Below the pieces are notes generated by a model. It was given only the letters and a program-made list of their open reading frames with translations. It was not told where the DNA came from and made no database searches. The position numbers were made by a program, and so were the translations under genes. Source: CAZZCN01 sp964652975 (lineage in GTDB: Bacteria; Bacillota; Clostridia; Saccharofermentanales; UBA5734). From it: 64,000 nt of DNA. Positions 9,311-18,529 of this stretch are shown here, piece by piece. The stretch is taken from assembly GCA_964652975.1 (NCBI GenBank), contig CAZZCN010000003.1, positions 1 through 64,000 of the forward strand, read 5' to 3'. Each line of letters starts with the position of its first letter. Position 1 is the stretch's first letter.

Positions 9311-10834
9311 CTATTTTTTCCAGGTGCTTGTATCAATTCCGAATGAAGCTATCTGTTCGTCAATACCCTTTTTTAATTCCTTGTCATAGTTTTGCACAAA
9401 TATTTCATCTGTAGACATCCCTTTAACCCACATTTCCAATTGTCTTGACATTCTGCTGCCTGATGAAACGGTAGGAGATGTAACCCAATAAGCTTTTGGG
9501 ATTCTTGGAAAATCCTGCTCAAACCAGCCTTTAAGCTGAGGTGGTATTACAGTCCCCTTTATCGCACCAATGGACTCACCATTTTTCTCTAATACCATCT
9601 GGTTTAAATTCTCCGGTTTTGTTAAAAATTGGAAAAATTTTATTACAGCCTCTTGAGCCCCTTTTCCTTTTCGCTCAATAGTTGATTTCACAATATTGTA
9701 TGACTCGGCTACAGGTGGTTGATATGGACCCTTAGCCCATTCTATATCTGCTGCGTATTTGGATGTTGTCGTTGTCGCAATTGGTGCAGGAAACATCCCA
9801 TATTCAAATTTTCTCTTTGTATTTGCCTCTTCGGATGGTATTCGCCATAGTCCATCCTCCATCATCGCAACCTTTCCTTCAACCCACAACGCTTCATAAT
9901 CAGTATTTTCTGCACCTTCTTGAAGAATCTTGGTATATTTGTATTTGATTTGTTTAAATAAGTCGAGAACGGCAGGATTGTTTGCCATGTAAAAATTACC
10001 CTCATATGTTGTACGCATCAATTCATCCGGCGTCATTATCCCATCATTATTATAATCCCATTTTGATTGAATATTTTTCGAATAAGTTGGTCCCAAGGAA
10101 AATTGTATATCCCATAATGCAACATTTATCTGTTTGTTTAAAGACCACGGACCTACTGCAATTTTTCCTGATTTATTGATTTTTTCGCTTATTATTTTAA
10201 ACTCTTCCCACGTCTTAGGCGGTGTCAACGAAAGACTCTCGAAAATTTCTTTGTTATAGTAATAAGCTGTTGCAGTTCCTGGATACAACACTGTTGGTAT
10301 TGCTACAATGTTTCCTTTAACATCAGTAGTCATTGGATCATTCCATATATAATCCGGAAACATGTCCTTCCACTTCGTATTGCCATTCACGAAAATATTG
10401 GGTTTTTCCAATTCTTCGTTTAATCGTACATACCAACCGCGGTCTGCAAACTCAGAACCATGCAACATTACAACATCCGGTGCTGCATTTGCAGAAAGCT
10501 GGGTAGTCATCCACTGCGACCAATTACCAACACTTATTTTTGTTCTATCCCATTCAATTTTTACGTTTGGATATATTTTCATGAACTCATCTGCTAGAAT
10601 CTGAATAGATCGAAAAACGATAGGACTTTGATCAGTTGGAGTTTCATTTATGCTTGGTAGATAGTTGTTCATGTCGAGGCTTATTGTTATCGGCTTCCCG
10701 TCATTAATTTTTTCATTCGAACTGCTCTGTGAAGATTGCGACGGTGCTTTGGTTGGTTGACTACAGGCATTGAGGGTGGATGTTGCCATAATAATAGCAG
10801 CAATACACAATATGGATAGCCTTTTCTGTTTCAT
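9311..10834 (-). CDS. ABC sugar importer, solute-binding lipoprotein (cluster 1)
   Basis: 507 residues. A lipoprotein signal ends in LNAC with the lipid-bearing Cys at 24, followed by a Ser-rich linker. The body is a family 1 extracellular solute-binding protein: WDRTKISVGNWSQWMTTQL, APDVVMLHGSEFADRGWYV and PKTWEEFKIISEKI are typical. It captures oligosaccharide outside the membrane and delivers it to the two permeases encoded just upstream. The ribosome site GGAGG is excellent, and a 98-bp gap separates it from the permease gene, longer than other gaps in the operon, which may allow extra expression of the binding protein. No ATPase gene is present in the operon. Confidence 0.9.
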   Translation of the reverse strand: MKQKRLSILCIAAIIMATSTLNACSQPTKAPSQSSQSSSNEKINDGKPITISLDMNNYLPSINETPTDQSPIVFRSIQILADEFMKIYPNVKIEWDRTKISVGNWSQWMTTQLSANAAPDVVMLHGSEFADRGWYVRLNEELEKPNIFVNGNTKWKDMFPDYIWNDPMTTDVKGNIVAIPTVLYPGTATAYYYNKEIFESLSLTPPKTWEEFKIISEKINKSGKIAVGPWSLNKQINVALWDIQFSLGPTYSKNIQSKWDYNNDGIMTPDELMRTTYEGNFYMANNPAVLDLFKQIKYKYTKILQEGAENTDYEALWVEGKVAMMEDGLWRIPSEEANTKRKFEYGMFPAPIATTTTSKYAADIEWAKGPYQPPVAESYNIVKSTIERKGKGAQEAVIKFFQFLTKPENLNQMVLEKNGESIGAIKGTVIPPQLKGWFEQDFPRIPKAYWVTSPTVSSGSRMSRQLEMWVKGMSTDEIFVQNYDKELKKGIDEQIASFGIDTSTWKK

Positions 10835-10910
10835 TTTCTTTTCCTCCGTATTTTCAATTGATAGTTAATAAACAAACTACTTGTAAATAATTGATAAGGG
10901 ATGTATTAAT

Positions 10911-10920
10911 ATACCGGTAT
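10911..10920. promoter_or_regulatory. Palindrome in the gap before the solute-binding gene
   Basis: ATACCGGTAT is a perfect 10-bp palindrome in the otherwise AT-rich 98-bp gap between the permease stop (10933) and the solute-binding gene start (10834). It could be a regulator site for an internal promoter; nothing else supports this. Confidence 0.2.
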
Positions 10921-10932
10921 TTCAATATTGTT

Positions 10933-11781
10933 CTAAAGTTTCATTGCTGAACTTGTTAACCCTTCGATATAATATTTATTTGCAAAAACAAACAGAATTA
11001 CCAAGGGAAATGATGATATGAGATATCCGGAAAATATAGCTGGATAATTAGATACAAATGCACTGACATAATTCATTAGAAGACCGGCAGAAATAGTAAA
11101 TAATTCATCGCTCTTGATTGTGATCATCGGCCACAAGTAATCGTTCCAGACTCCATTTATCTGCATAATTGCCAATGTACCCATAATTGGAAGCGACAGT
11201 GGCAAACAGATTTTCAGGTAAACTGTAAATTCTTTTGCACCATCAATTCTAGCTGCTTCAAATACATCTTCCGGAATCCCTTCGAAAAATGTACGTAGTA
11301 AAAATATTCCAAAAACCGAACCCCCGATAATTATTGGCAAAATCAATATTGTATAATTATTCAATCCTACTATTGATTTGTAAATCATATAGCTTGGCAC
11401 AAGTGTTAGTACTCCCGGAATCATCATTAAAGAAATCACCATGGTGTAAATAAGATTTTTGCCCAGAAATTTCATTCTGGCAAAGGTAAATGCTGATATT
11501 GAAGACAAAAACAGCATTCCGGCAGTGCCTATGCCAGCAACCAAAATAGTATTTATCATGTATCGGGCTACTTTCGGAAAAGCAACTGCTATATTTGACA
11601 AATACAGAGGCAACGTGGGGAACCATTGACTGTCCCTGAAAATATCCTCGCTTTTAAGAGCAGACCACATTGCCATTGCTAATGGGTAAACCATTAATAT
11701 CAGTAAAATGATCATTGATAGATTAACTGTGAAATTTGAAAATGATTTATTGGTCTTCTGTTTTATATAATTATTAGTCAT
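10933..11781 (-). CDS. ABC sugar importer, MalG-type permease (cluster 1)
   Basis: 282 residues with six predicted membrane helices. The inner-membrane-permease EAA loop is visible near residue 180 (EAARIDGAKEFTVYLKICLP), which couples to the ATPase. GVWNDYLWPMITIKS follows, typical of the CUT1 (carbohydrate uptake) MalG/AraQ subfamily. AAGGATGG gives a good ribosome site 18 bp after the MalF-type gene. It forms the transmembrane channel with the product of 11800-12705 and works with the lipoprotein of 9311-10834. The missing ATPase is presumably a shared MsmX-type protein encoded elsewhere. Confidence 0.9.
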   Translation of the reverse strand: MTNNYIKQKTNKSFSNFTVNLSMIILLILMVYPLAMAMWSALKSEDIFRDSQWFPTLPLYLSNIAVAFPKVARYMINTILVAGIGTAGMLFLSSISAFTFARMKFLGKNLIYTMVISLMMIPGVLTLVPSYMIYKSIVGLNNYTILILPIIIGGSVFGIFLLRTFFEGIPEDVFEAARIDGAKEFTVYLKICLPLSLPIMGTLAIMQINGVWNDYLWPMITIKSDELFTISAGLLMNYVSAFVSNYPAIFSGYLISSFPLVILFVFANKYYIEGLTSSAMKL

Positions 11782-11799
11782 ATTACCATCCTTAATGTT

Positions 11800-12705
11800 T
11801 TACGTCTTGTTTCCGGCAAATTTAAAAGACAATATTGTAAGTACAAGAATCGCAAAAAAGAGCACGGTTCCAATTGCACTTGCATAACCCATCCTTCCGG
11901 AATCAAAAGCCTGAGTAAACATATAATATCCAGGTACCATTGTAGAATAACCTGGACCACCTTTTGTTAAGATAACCTGAACCGAATAGTCTTGAAATCC
12001 ACCTATGATACCAAATATCAGAAAATATCTGAATTGTCCCATTAACATTGGAATATCTATTGAAATAATTCTCCTAATAGTTGAAGCACCATCAAGACGG
12101 GAGCACTCAATAAGTTCAGTTGAAATGTTCATCATTCCTGACATATATATAAGAACTGAAGTTCCACCAATCCAGGGAAACCCGAGAAATATTATTGCAA
12201 TAATAACTGTTTTGGGGTCACCAAGCCAATTTATGACCATTTCGTCATTAAATACATTCAATGCACGTAGCAAAGCCGTGAGCAATCCATTATTCGGGTC
12301 ATAAATATATTTCCAAATCAGTGTGTAAACAACCCCTGGTGCAACCATCGGCAACAGAACCAGGATACGATACCAGTACTGTGCTTTCTTCGATGAAATA
12401 AAAAATATCATTTCAGCGATAATAAATGGGATTATTATACTGATTGCAAGTCTGGGAATCATCAGTTTCAACATAACACTCAAAGAATCGATAAAAACAT
12501 CGTCACGAAACAATTCAGCAAAATTAGCTATTCCAATAAATTCTTTATGCCCAATACTATCCCAGTTGAACATTGAATGATAAAGCCCGCTGAAGGCAGG
12601 ATAATAAGAAAAAAGTAAAAGACCGATAATTAATGGAGAAAGAAATAAATATGCTATTCGTGATTTATATAATTTTTTTAGTGTTGAACTGTTTGTTATC
12701 ATCAT
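11800..12705 (-). CDS. ABC sugar importer, MalF-type permease (cluster 1)
   Basis: 301 residues, six membrane helices. The N-terminus LYKSRIAYLFLSPLIIGLLL is characteristic of MalF/UgpA permeases, and the EAA loop is present near residue 200 (ECSRLDGASTIRRIISIDIP). It pairs with the MalG-type permease. A GGAG lies just before two adjacent ATG codons (12705 and 12702); either could be the start. It is 10 bp from the stop of the Ig-like membrane protein gene upstream, so the genes are certainly cotranscribed. Confidence 0.9.
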   Translation of the reverse strand: MMITNSSTLKKLYKSRIAYLFLSPLIIGLLLFSYYPAFSGLYHSMFNWDSIGHKEFIGIANFAELFRDDVFIDSLSVMLKLMIPRLAISIIIPFIIAEMIFFISSKKAQYWYRILVLLPMVAPGVVYTLIWKYIYDPNNGLLTALLRALNVFNDEMVINWLGDPKTVIIAIIFLGFPWIGGTSVLIYMSGMMNISTELIECSRLDGASTIRRIISIDIPMLMGQFRYFLIFGIIGGFQDYSVQVILTKGGPGYSTMVPGYYMFTQAFDSGRMGYASAIGTVLFFAILVLTILSFKFAGNKT

Positions 12706-12715
12706 TTATCTCCAT

Positions 12716-13186
12716 TCAAAATATTCCATCGTTAGTATCATCATTCGCATCACCAATTGAATCAACAACATCCAATACTATCGTTTTTCGTGCCGGAACT
12801 GAAATGAATATCGAATTATCATCATCATATATTTCTAATTTTATCGGTTTGGCCTTAACAAATTCTGACGAAAGATAAGGAATATATTGAAATGTCGCCT
12901 CTCCATTTGAATCAGTCAGCAGTTTCGAATTTTTAAAACTGCCACCACCTTTTGGTATGGCAATTAATTTATGATTTTGTATATATTTATTCCTGAATGA
13001 GAGTCTTACTTTGATCTGCACAACACTTTTTCCATCAGCAACAATATTATCGGAAGGAGTAATTGATACAACTTCAACATCATATGCCTTTGATATTGCA
13101 TAATCAATTAAGTAAAGACTCGTCAACAGAAGAATCAGAATCATTGAAACAACAGCCCTTGATGACATTTTTCTAATTATTTTCAC
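12716..13186 (-). CDS. Small membrane-anchored Ig-like protein between enzyme and transporter genes
   Basis: 156 residues from the GTG at 13186, chosen because AAGGAG sits 6 bases upstream; longer starts at 13207 or 13201 lack a site. It overlaps the end of the GH36-like gene by 14 bp, implying translational coupling. One membrane helix near the N-terminus (AVVSMILILLLTSLYLIDYA) is followed by a single bacterial Ig-like domain of the BIG-1 type (SDNIVADGKSVVQIKVRLSF; LLTDSNGEATFQYIP). The domain should face outside. BIG-1 domains are structural or adhesive; here it may be an accessory of the adjacent importer. I know of no characterised homologue, so the role is unknown. Confidence 0.65.
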   Translation of the reverse strand: MKIIRKMSSRAVVSMILILLLTSLYLIDYAISKAYDVEVVSITPSDNIVADGKSVVQIKVRLSFRNKYIQNHKLIAIPKGGGSFKNSKLLTDSNGEATFQYIPYLSSEFVKAKPIKLEIYDDDNSIFISVPARKTIVLDVVDSIGDANDDTNDGIF

Positions 13187-15536
13187 AATTTTCTCCTTCA
13201 TCGACAAAATTATCTTTATCCATTGAATAAAACACTACCCGCAGTAAAAACAGATTGTTTTCATCAAGACTTGCATTGTCGTCACTATTCTTAGCATTCT
13301 TAGCATTTTTAACATTTGTGGCTTTTTTGATTATCATACAAGAACCCGACTCAGCTTTTTCTATTTCATATCTGATCCATGAAATTCCGCTCCAGATTTT
13401 TCTGTATATGGTGTGAATCTCTTTGCAGTTTAAGAAATCCACTTTAATGTTTTCCGGAATGTTGTCTATACACCTTAGAGGTTTACCCTCTTTATCTAAA
13501 AAATACATTTCAACAATTGAAGTATCTTCCGGGACTGAAATTGAAACTGATTCCAATTCATCGATGTATATTGACAGATTTGTGTTGTCCTTATGATTAC
13601 GATAGTTCGTCTTCCATTTATATATTGCAATATCATTTGATTCCAATTCAATTGATAATCCTGATTGAATTTGGAGTGATTCACAATTAATCAAAGGCTC
13701 CTTGCAATATATTTTTTGTATTTCGATTTGATTGTTATTCATCCAGTCATCGAGCTTAATATAGGTCTGTTGCTTGAAGTTCGTAGGATTGATTACAGTA
13801 ATGTATCCTTCCAAAGCGTTGCTATTGCTATATCCATATACTTCTCCTAAGCTTGGATTTCCTAATATGCTGTTTGTTTTCATTGATTTTCGGCTTATTT
13901 CATCAAGTATGTTTTCGCACCATTTAAGATAACTTACGTCTCCGGAGTTAATCTGATGAATATCGCCATAAAACTGCATTTTGCCAGTTCCTCTTACAAC
14001 ATTGAGAATCAGATTATCATACATTCCTCTCTTAACCAGTCCATATATGGTACCTGTATTGGCTACCATTGACCCATGATCATCAATAAATTCATTCGGG
14101 AAAAGTGATTTGGAGAATTGCGATATCATTGCATCTGTATAATAAACAATTGATTTTTCCAAGCTGTTGGCAGAAATATCAGATGGCCTTGGATCTCCAC
14201 AGTAAACATAATCAATATAGAAGCACCACCAAGGTGATACAGCATATCCCTCTGTTCTTTCGTACACCCGACCAATCCACTCAATATCTGTAGTAAAGCC
14301 ATTGTATGCCAGAATTTTCATTTCAGGGTCTGCTTGTCTTATCCTGTTAATCATTTTAATAAAAAAATCAATTGCAGGCTCCTTTGATTCTATCTTGACT
14401 AAAGAATGATTGTGATGTGTCGGGCATTCACAGTCAAAATGTGCAAAATCAAATTTAATCATTTTTATATTGCAGTCTTTGATTTGAGTATTTATACCGT
14501 CTTCAAGAAGTTTTTGTACATATGGCTGTGAAAAACACATCTGGTGCTCATCAGTCGAATTTCTCAACATATTTTTATCTGTTATATTAATCTTCGTGTT
14601 GCAAAAATTAACGTCAAACCACAACCCAAAATCGATTTGATTCTTTTTCATTCTATCAAGTAATGGGATTATCCCATCAGGAAATCCGCCCGAGTTAAAT
14701 TTAGTGTATGGGTAACCAAACTCATACCAAAATGCATCCATTAAATAATAATCAAACTTAAATCCATTTTCTTTAATTTTTGTTAGTTCTGAAAGCACTC
14801 CATCAACCATATCGTATTCAAGATTTTTGTTATCTGAAATTTCGTCATGTAAGCCCCAGTCACAATAAATCTTCAAAGGTTGTTTTCTTATCGTTGTCAT
14901 CGCTCTTATGTAATTAATGAAGCTTTTTGCTAATGTTCCAGATGAATTAAGTCCGAAAACAACTGTGTAACAACTAAATTTGCTTTCTCCTTCAACGTTT
15001 ATATACGGTGATTGTTTCAAAAAAATCATATTTTCAGAAATGTAGTTATTCGAGGCAGGGAATTCTATACCGACAAAAAGTTTGTCACCACAAAAAACAG
15101 GCTGTCCCTCGCCACCTCGTGATAGTTCTATCGGACAAGAGCTTTTTTCTGTATAAATATCTCTTATCTTTCCAGCTCTGTTCGTGGTAATGCTGATATT
15201 CTTGAATAAAAACGTTTTAATAACTTCGTATTTTATAGCGACTTTGAATATTTCACAACTATATTCAAATATCGCGGATGTTCCTTTTGATTCAGAATCC
15301 GTGCAAGAAAATATATTAAGCACACAATTATTCGCCTTAAAAACTTCTAACTTTCTGTCTATGACCAGTTGAATTTCAAAATCACTGAAGGACGAAAATG
15401 TTAGTGCGTCATCAGTCATTTTATTGATAATTGTTTTAGTTAGTACGTTATTTTTTGCATATTCAAAGTGTACAGCCATATTATCATTTTCTATGTAGCA
15501 ATTGTTATTTGGCATTAATACATCCATCACTTTCAT
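13173..15536 (-). CDS. GH36/GH27-like alpha-galactosidase family protein
   Basis: 787 residues, no signal peptide. A beta-sandwich N-terminus precedes a clan GH-D (beta/alpha)8 barrel: YYLMDAFWYEFGYPYTKFN, DFGLWFDVNFCN and MIKFDFAHFDC near residue 370, where the Asp after KF is the expected nucleophile. A beta-sandwich C-terminus follows. Clan GH-D enzymes are retaining alpha-galactosidases and relatives. The start lies 3 bp after the LacI-type gene stop, with no clear ribosome site of its own, so translation is probably coupled to the regulator gene. The poor match to ordinary GH36 in the acid/base region leaves the substrate open (alpha-galactoside or another alpha-glycoside). Confidence 0.7.
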   Translation of the reverse strand: MKVMDVLMPNNNCYIENDNMAVHFEYAKNNVLTKTIINKMTDDALTFSSFSDFEIQLVIDRKLEVFKANNCVLNIFSCTDSESKGTSAIFEYSCEIFKVAIKYEVIKTFLFKNISITTNRAGKIRDIYTEKSSCPIELSRGGEGQPVFCGDKLFVGIEFPASNNYISENMIFLKQSPYINVEGESKFSCYTVVFGLNSSGTLAKSFINYIRAMTTIRKQPLKIYCDWGLHDEISDNKNLEYDMVDGVLSELTKIKENGFKFDYYLMDAFWYEFGYPYTKFNSGGFPDGIIPLLDRMKKNQIDFGLWFDVNFCNTKINITDKNMLRNSTDEHQMCFSQPYVQKLLEDGINTQIKDCNIKMIKFDFAHFDCECPTHHNHSLVKIESKEPAIDFFIKMINRIRQADPEMKILAYNGFTTDIEWIGRVYERTEGYAVSPWWCFYIDYVYCGDPRPSDISANSLEKSIVYYTDAMISQFSKSLFPNEFIDDHGSMVANTGTIYGLVKRGMYDNLILNVVRGTGKMQFYGDIHQINSGDVSYLKWCENILDEISRKSMKTNSILGNPSLGEVYGYSNSNALEGYITVINPTNFKQQTYIKLDDWMNNNQIEIQKIYCKEPLINCESLQIQSGLSIELESNDIAIYKWKTNYRNHKDNTNLSIYIDELESVSISVPEDTSIVEMYFLDKEGKPLRCIDNIPENIKVDFLNCKEIHTIYRKIWSGISWIRYEIEKAESGSCMIIKKATNVKNAKNAKNSDDNASLDENNLFLLRVVFYSMDKDNFVDEGENCENN

Positions 15537-15539
15537 AAA

Positions 15540-16553
15540 TCATTTGCATGAATCCCTGATTTTTAATTTCGCAGGAATTTCAACCCTTATTTGGATTGAT
15601 CTCTTTGTTTTTATCCTGTCGATAAGTATTTTCACAGCCATTCTGCCGATTTCTTCCTTGTAAATTTTTACTGTAGTAAGTGCTACTGATGAGTATGCGG
15701 CCATATTTATGTCGTCATGTCCAATTATTGAAACATCTTCAGGTACCTTATATCCATTGTCATTTAAAGCTTTTATGCAGCCAATTGCCATTTCGTCATT
15801 CCATGCCATAATTGCTTTGGGAGGAGTTGTTGAAGAAAGCATTTCACATACTCTTCTATAAGCGTTATCTACACTGTATGCACAATTAATAATCCACTTA
15901 TCATTCCACTCCAGCTTGTTTTCATAAAAATATTTTCTACACGTTTTCAACCGGCTATCACTATTGCCTGTAAGCATTCCAATCTGAGTAAACCCATTAT
16001 CTTTAAAATGCTTCAAACCGACAACTATGGACTTTGATAAATCTGTGCCTACAAAATCTGATTTATCGTCGAAATAACCATCTAAGACAACAACATTCTT
16101 AACCTTTTGCTTTATATGTTCAATCAATCTTTTGTCCTGAATATTACCTAGTATTATAACTCCATCAAGTACTGGAACACCATTTGCACGCTTATTGAAA
16201 TAATTATTCGCTAGTTCGTCAATATTAATTGCTGTTGTTAATTCACATGGGAATCTCTGTATTTCTTCCATTATTCCATCAATAACATGAGAGAAAAATG
16301 GATGTCCGTGTTTGCCGTAAGATGCAAATGTAATATATCCTATTTTATACTTTTCCTCAGCAGCAACATCTGTTTTTTTTGATAGTAGCCTTGCATTGGC
16401 ATTTGGAACATACCCCATTTCTTCAACTGCATTCAATACTTTTTCGCGAGTTGATTTAGGAATTTTAAGGCTAGGGTCACCATTAATAATTCTCGAAATA
16501 AGTGTTTTAGATACCTTGCAATATTCCGCAATGTCCTGCATTTTGATCTTCAT
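15540..16553 (-). CDS. LacI-family transcriptional regulator of cluster 1
   Basis: 337 residues. The N-terminal helix-turn-helix is clear (MQDIAEYCKVSKTLISRIIN) with the hinge region VPNANARLLSKK. A periplasmic-binding-protein-like ligand domain covers about 70-337 (GYITFASYGKHGHPFFSHVI; VPEDVSIIGHDDINMAAYSS; LTTVKIYKEEIGRMAVKIL). LacI regulators release an operator when a sugar binds. As the first gene of the series ending at 4989 it is probably autoregulated and controls the operon. The ribosome site is modest (GAAGG). The hairpin at 16581-16623 lies immediately upstream. Confidence 0.92.
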   Translation of the reverse strand: MKIKMQDIAEYCKVSKTLISRIINGDPSLKIPKSTREKVLNAVEEMGYVPNANARLLSKKTDVAAEEKYKIGYITFASYGKHGHPFFSHVIDGIMEEIQRFPCELTTAINIDELANNYFNKRANGVPVLDGVIILGNIQDKRLIEHIKQKVKNVVVLDGYFDDKSDFVGTDLSKSIVVGLKHFKDNGFTQIGMLTGNSDSRLKTCRKYFYENKLEWNDKWIINCAYSVDNAYRRVCEMLSSTTPPKAIMAWNDEMAIGCIKALNDNGYKVPEDVSIIGHDDINMAAYSSVALTTVKIYKEEIGRMAVKILIDRIKTKRSIQIRVEIPAKLKIRDSCK

Positions 16554-16580
16554 ATTTTATAAACCTTCATTAAATTTGCT

Positions 16581-16623
16581 CATAACCATGCCTGCTATTT
16601 ATATGATAGCAGGCATGGTTATG
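16581..16623. terminator. Perfect 18-bp hairpin between surface-protein gene and lacI-type gene
   Basis: CATAACCATGCCTGCTAT (16581-16598) pairs perfectly with 16606-16623 around a 7-base loop. It lies 12 bases after the stop at 16635 and 28 bases before the LacI-type start. The sequence after it on the minus strand is AT-rich but has no T-run, so it may be a terminator, an mRNA-processing hairpin, or an operator for the adjacent regulator. Confidence 0.55.
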
Positions 16624-16634
16624 AATGATCGTTA

Positions 16635-18458
16635 TTATCTGCAGAGTAATCGTTTTTTTCTACTTATAATTATACTTGATATTGCAATGAAAATCATCAG
16701 AAGATAAATAATAGCGTTCGAATCTCCACTAGTAGGAGAGCCATTATCATCAGGCGCATTTGTTGGTGTTGCATTTACACCTGATGTCATATTAACCTCA
16801 ATAAGATCAAATACTCCAGCAACTGCGTCATCCGAATTTAGTCCTATTACTTGAAATGCATATGTCTTACCATCATCAAGTGAAAATATTTCATCATTAA
16901 GTGTATCGATGTTTTCTTGTGTTCTGACAAATGTATATGTCTTTTCATCTCCGCTTCCTGTAACTTCAAATATATTTATATTGTAATAACTTGCCGCCAG
17001 TACTTTTGTCCATGATATTTTGGTCATATAGCTTCCAAATTCATCTTTGCTAGTATCGGAAGAAGTTGGTTTTGCAAGACCTGGTGTTGCCTCAATAGGC
17101 TTAATCGTCATATCGGTATCTATTCCCAAGTCTACAAGTTTTACATCTCCAAATTTATTAACCTTTTGAAATGCCAATCCGTCATCGCAACTCCAATATA
17201 TTTCTCCTGTGCGTCCTGATCCATCTGTATTGTCTGTATAGCATAAATCAACGCCGATTACTTTATCAATTGTCGGAACAAATCCGGCAGACCATTTTAT
17301 AAATGATTCAAATATGTACCCGTCAGCAGTTGTTTTTGCTTTTAGTGTAGTTGATGGTTGAATATAACTTCCACCCCCCAGATTTCCACTAAAATCTTTA
17401 GATCCACTGATAAACCACTGTCCAACAACATGACCAGCAAATCCCTGATCAGCAATTGTGTGTGTATTCTCCAGATCCAAGTAGTAAGAAAGTGCATCGG
17501 TTAAATAAAGTGAATTTCTCTCTGGGCTTCCATTGACTGTAACAAAAGGGGTTGAATCTTTGACTTCTGTCCAAAAGTACATACCTAATTCATCCCACAT
17601 CATTCGAAATTTAACATCCTCGGTTATTGCAGGTTTTCCTGTAGCATAAACCATTTTTCTGGTCAAACTGTATTCAGGAACAAGATCCCATGCATCTTCT
17701 TTAACTAAATCAACTCGAGCTGTGCCTTTGGCTGCATTACCTGATTTGATTCTAAAAACTTCATCACCAAGAGAAACTGTACCCATTCCTGAATTTGTTG
17801 TTCCTTGATTGTTTAGACTACCAAATAAACGTATGTTATTTGCAGTATTTCTTGTATTCCAATCTGTTCCATCGTGATAGATCAAGTCTACACCCATTTG
17901 AGCACCGGTGACTAGGAGAGATTGTAGTGACGATGGCAAAACTGCTTTTATGCAAACGTAATATTTTTGGTCTGCATCAACATATCTTGCATTCCATATA
18001 CAGCCAGCCCCTAAAGTTAATGAGCCACCTTGTGGTTGAAACCCACCGCCTCCTCCAGGAATCCATCCTTGTCCGGGAATGTCAAAATTTCCGGGGTAAA
18101 TTCCTGCATTTGCTCCATATTCCTCATTTTTCGGCGAAAGTATGAGGCTAAGTGTATCCTGTGAGTTTTTTGTTGTATCACTAATTTCAAGGTAAAAATA
18201 GAGTGCTGTCGAATCCCACATCATCTTAACATTTCCAGTTGATGTTGTTGATCCATTTACAATAGTTGTTATTGGATAAGATGTTACTCCTTCCCACTGC
18301 TCAGTCGGTAATGTAAGATTTGCTACTTGATCCTGAGTAAATAATGCTGCACTTGCTTTGGGAATTACATTTGATGCGACCCCTTCTACAAATACTATAC
18401 CACCAATTAGTGAAAGACACATAGCTATTGTAACAAAAAAAGAAATGATTTTTTTCAT
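16635..18458 (-). CDS. Surface protein: two CBM9-like domains, Fn3-like domain, C-terminal anchor
   Basis: 607 residues. A signal peptide covers about 1-38. Two CBM9-like (DOMON-type) domains lie at about 45-235 and 250-450 (VKMMWDSTALYFYLEISD and VKFRMMWDELGMYFWTEVKD). A fibronectin-III-like domain follows at about 460-560. The C-terminus has a Ser/Thr/Pro/Asn linker, SPTSGDSNA, a hydrophobic segment (IIYLLMIFIAISSIIIS) and RKKR, the order of a Gram-positive cell-wall sorting signal; SPTSGD deviates from LPxTG. The ribosome site GGAGGGG is very strong. It is predicted to bind polysaccharide at the cell surface and has no visible catalytic domain. Confidence 0.75.
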   Translation of the reverse strand: MKKIISFFVTIAMCLSLIGGIVFVEGVASNVIPKASAALFTQDQVANLTLPTEQWEGVTSYPITTIVNGSTTSTGNVKMMWDSTALYFYLEISDTTKNSQDTLSLILSPKNEEYGANAGIYPGNFDIPGQGWIPGGGGGFQPQGGSLTLGAGCIWNARYVDADQKYYVCIKAVLPSSLQSLLVTGAQMGVDLIYHDGTDWNTRNTANNIRLFGSLNNQGTTNSGMGTVSLGDEVFRIKSGNAAKGTARVDLVKEDAWDLVPEYSLTRKMVYATGKPAITEDVKFRMMWDELGMYFWTEVKDSTPFVTVNGSPERNSLYLTDALSYYLDLENTHTIADQGFAGHVVGQWFISGSKDFSGNLGGGSYIQPSTTLKAKTTADGYIFESFIKWSAGFVPTIDKVIGVDLCYTDNTDGSGRTGEIYWSCDDGLAFQKVNKFGDVKLVDLGIDTDMTIKPIEATPGLAKPTSSDTSKDEFGSYMTKISWTKVLAASYYNINIFEVTGSGDEKTYTFVRTQENIDTLNDEIFSLDDGKTYAFQVIGLNSDDAVAGVFDLIEVNMTSGVNATPTNAPDDNGSPTSGDSNAIIYLLMIFIAISSIIISRKKRLLCR

Positions 18459-18529
18459 ATTTTCCCCTCCGTTTATAAAATATATTTCTATCAGAAATAT
18501 TTGATAGCCCTTATAACGATACGTATTTT

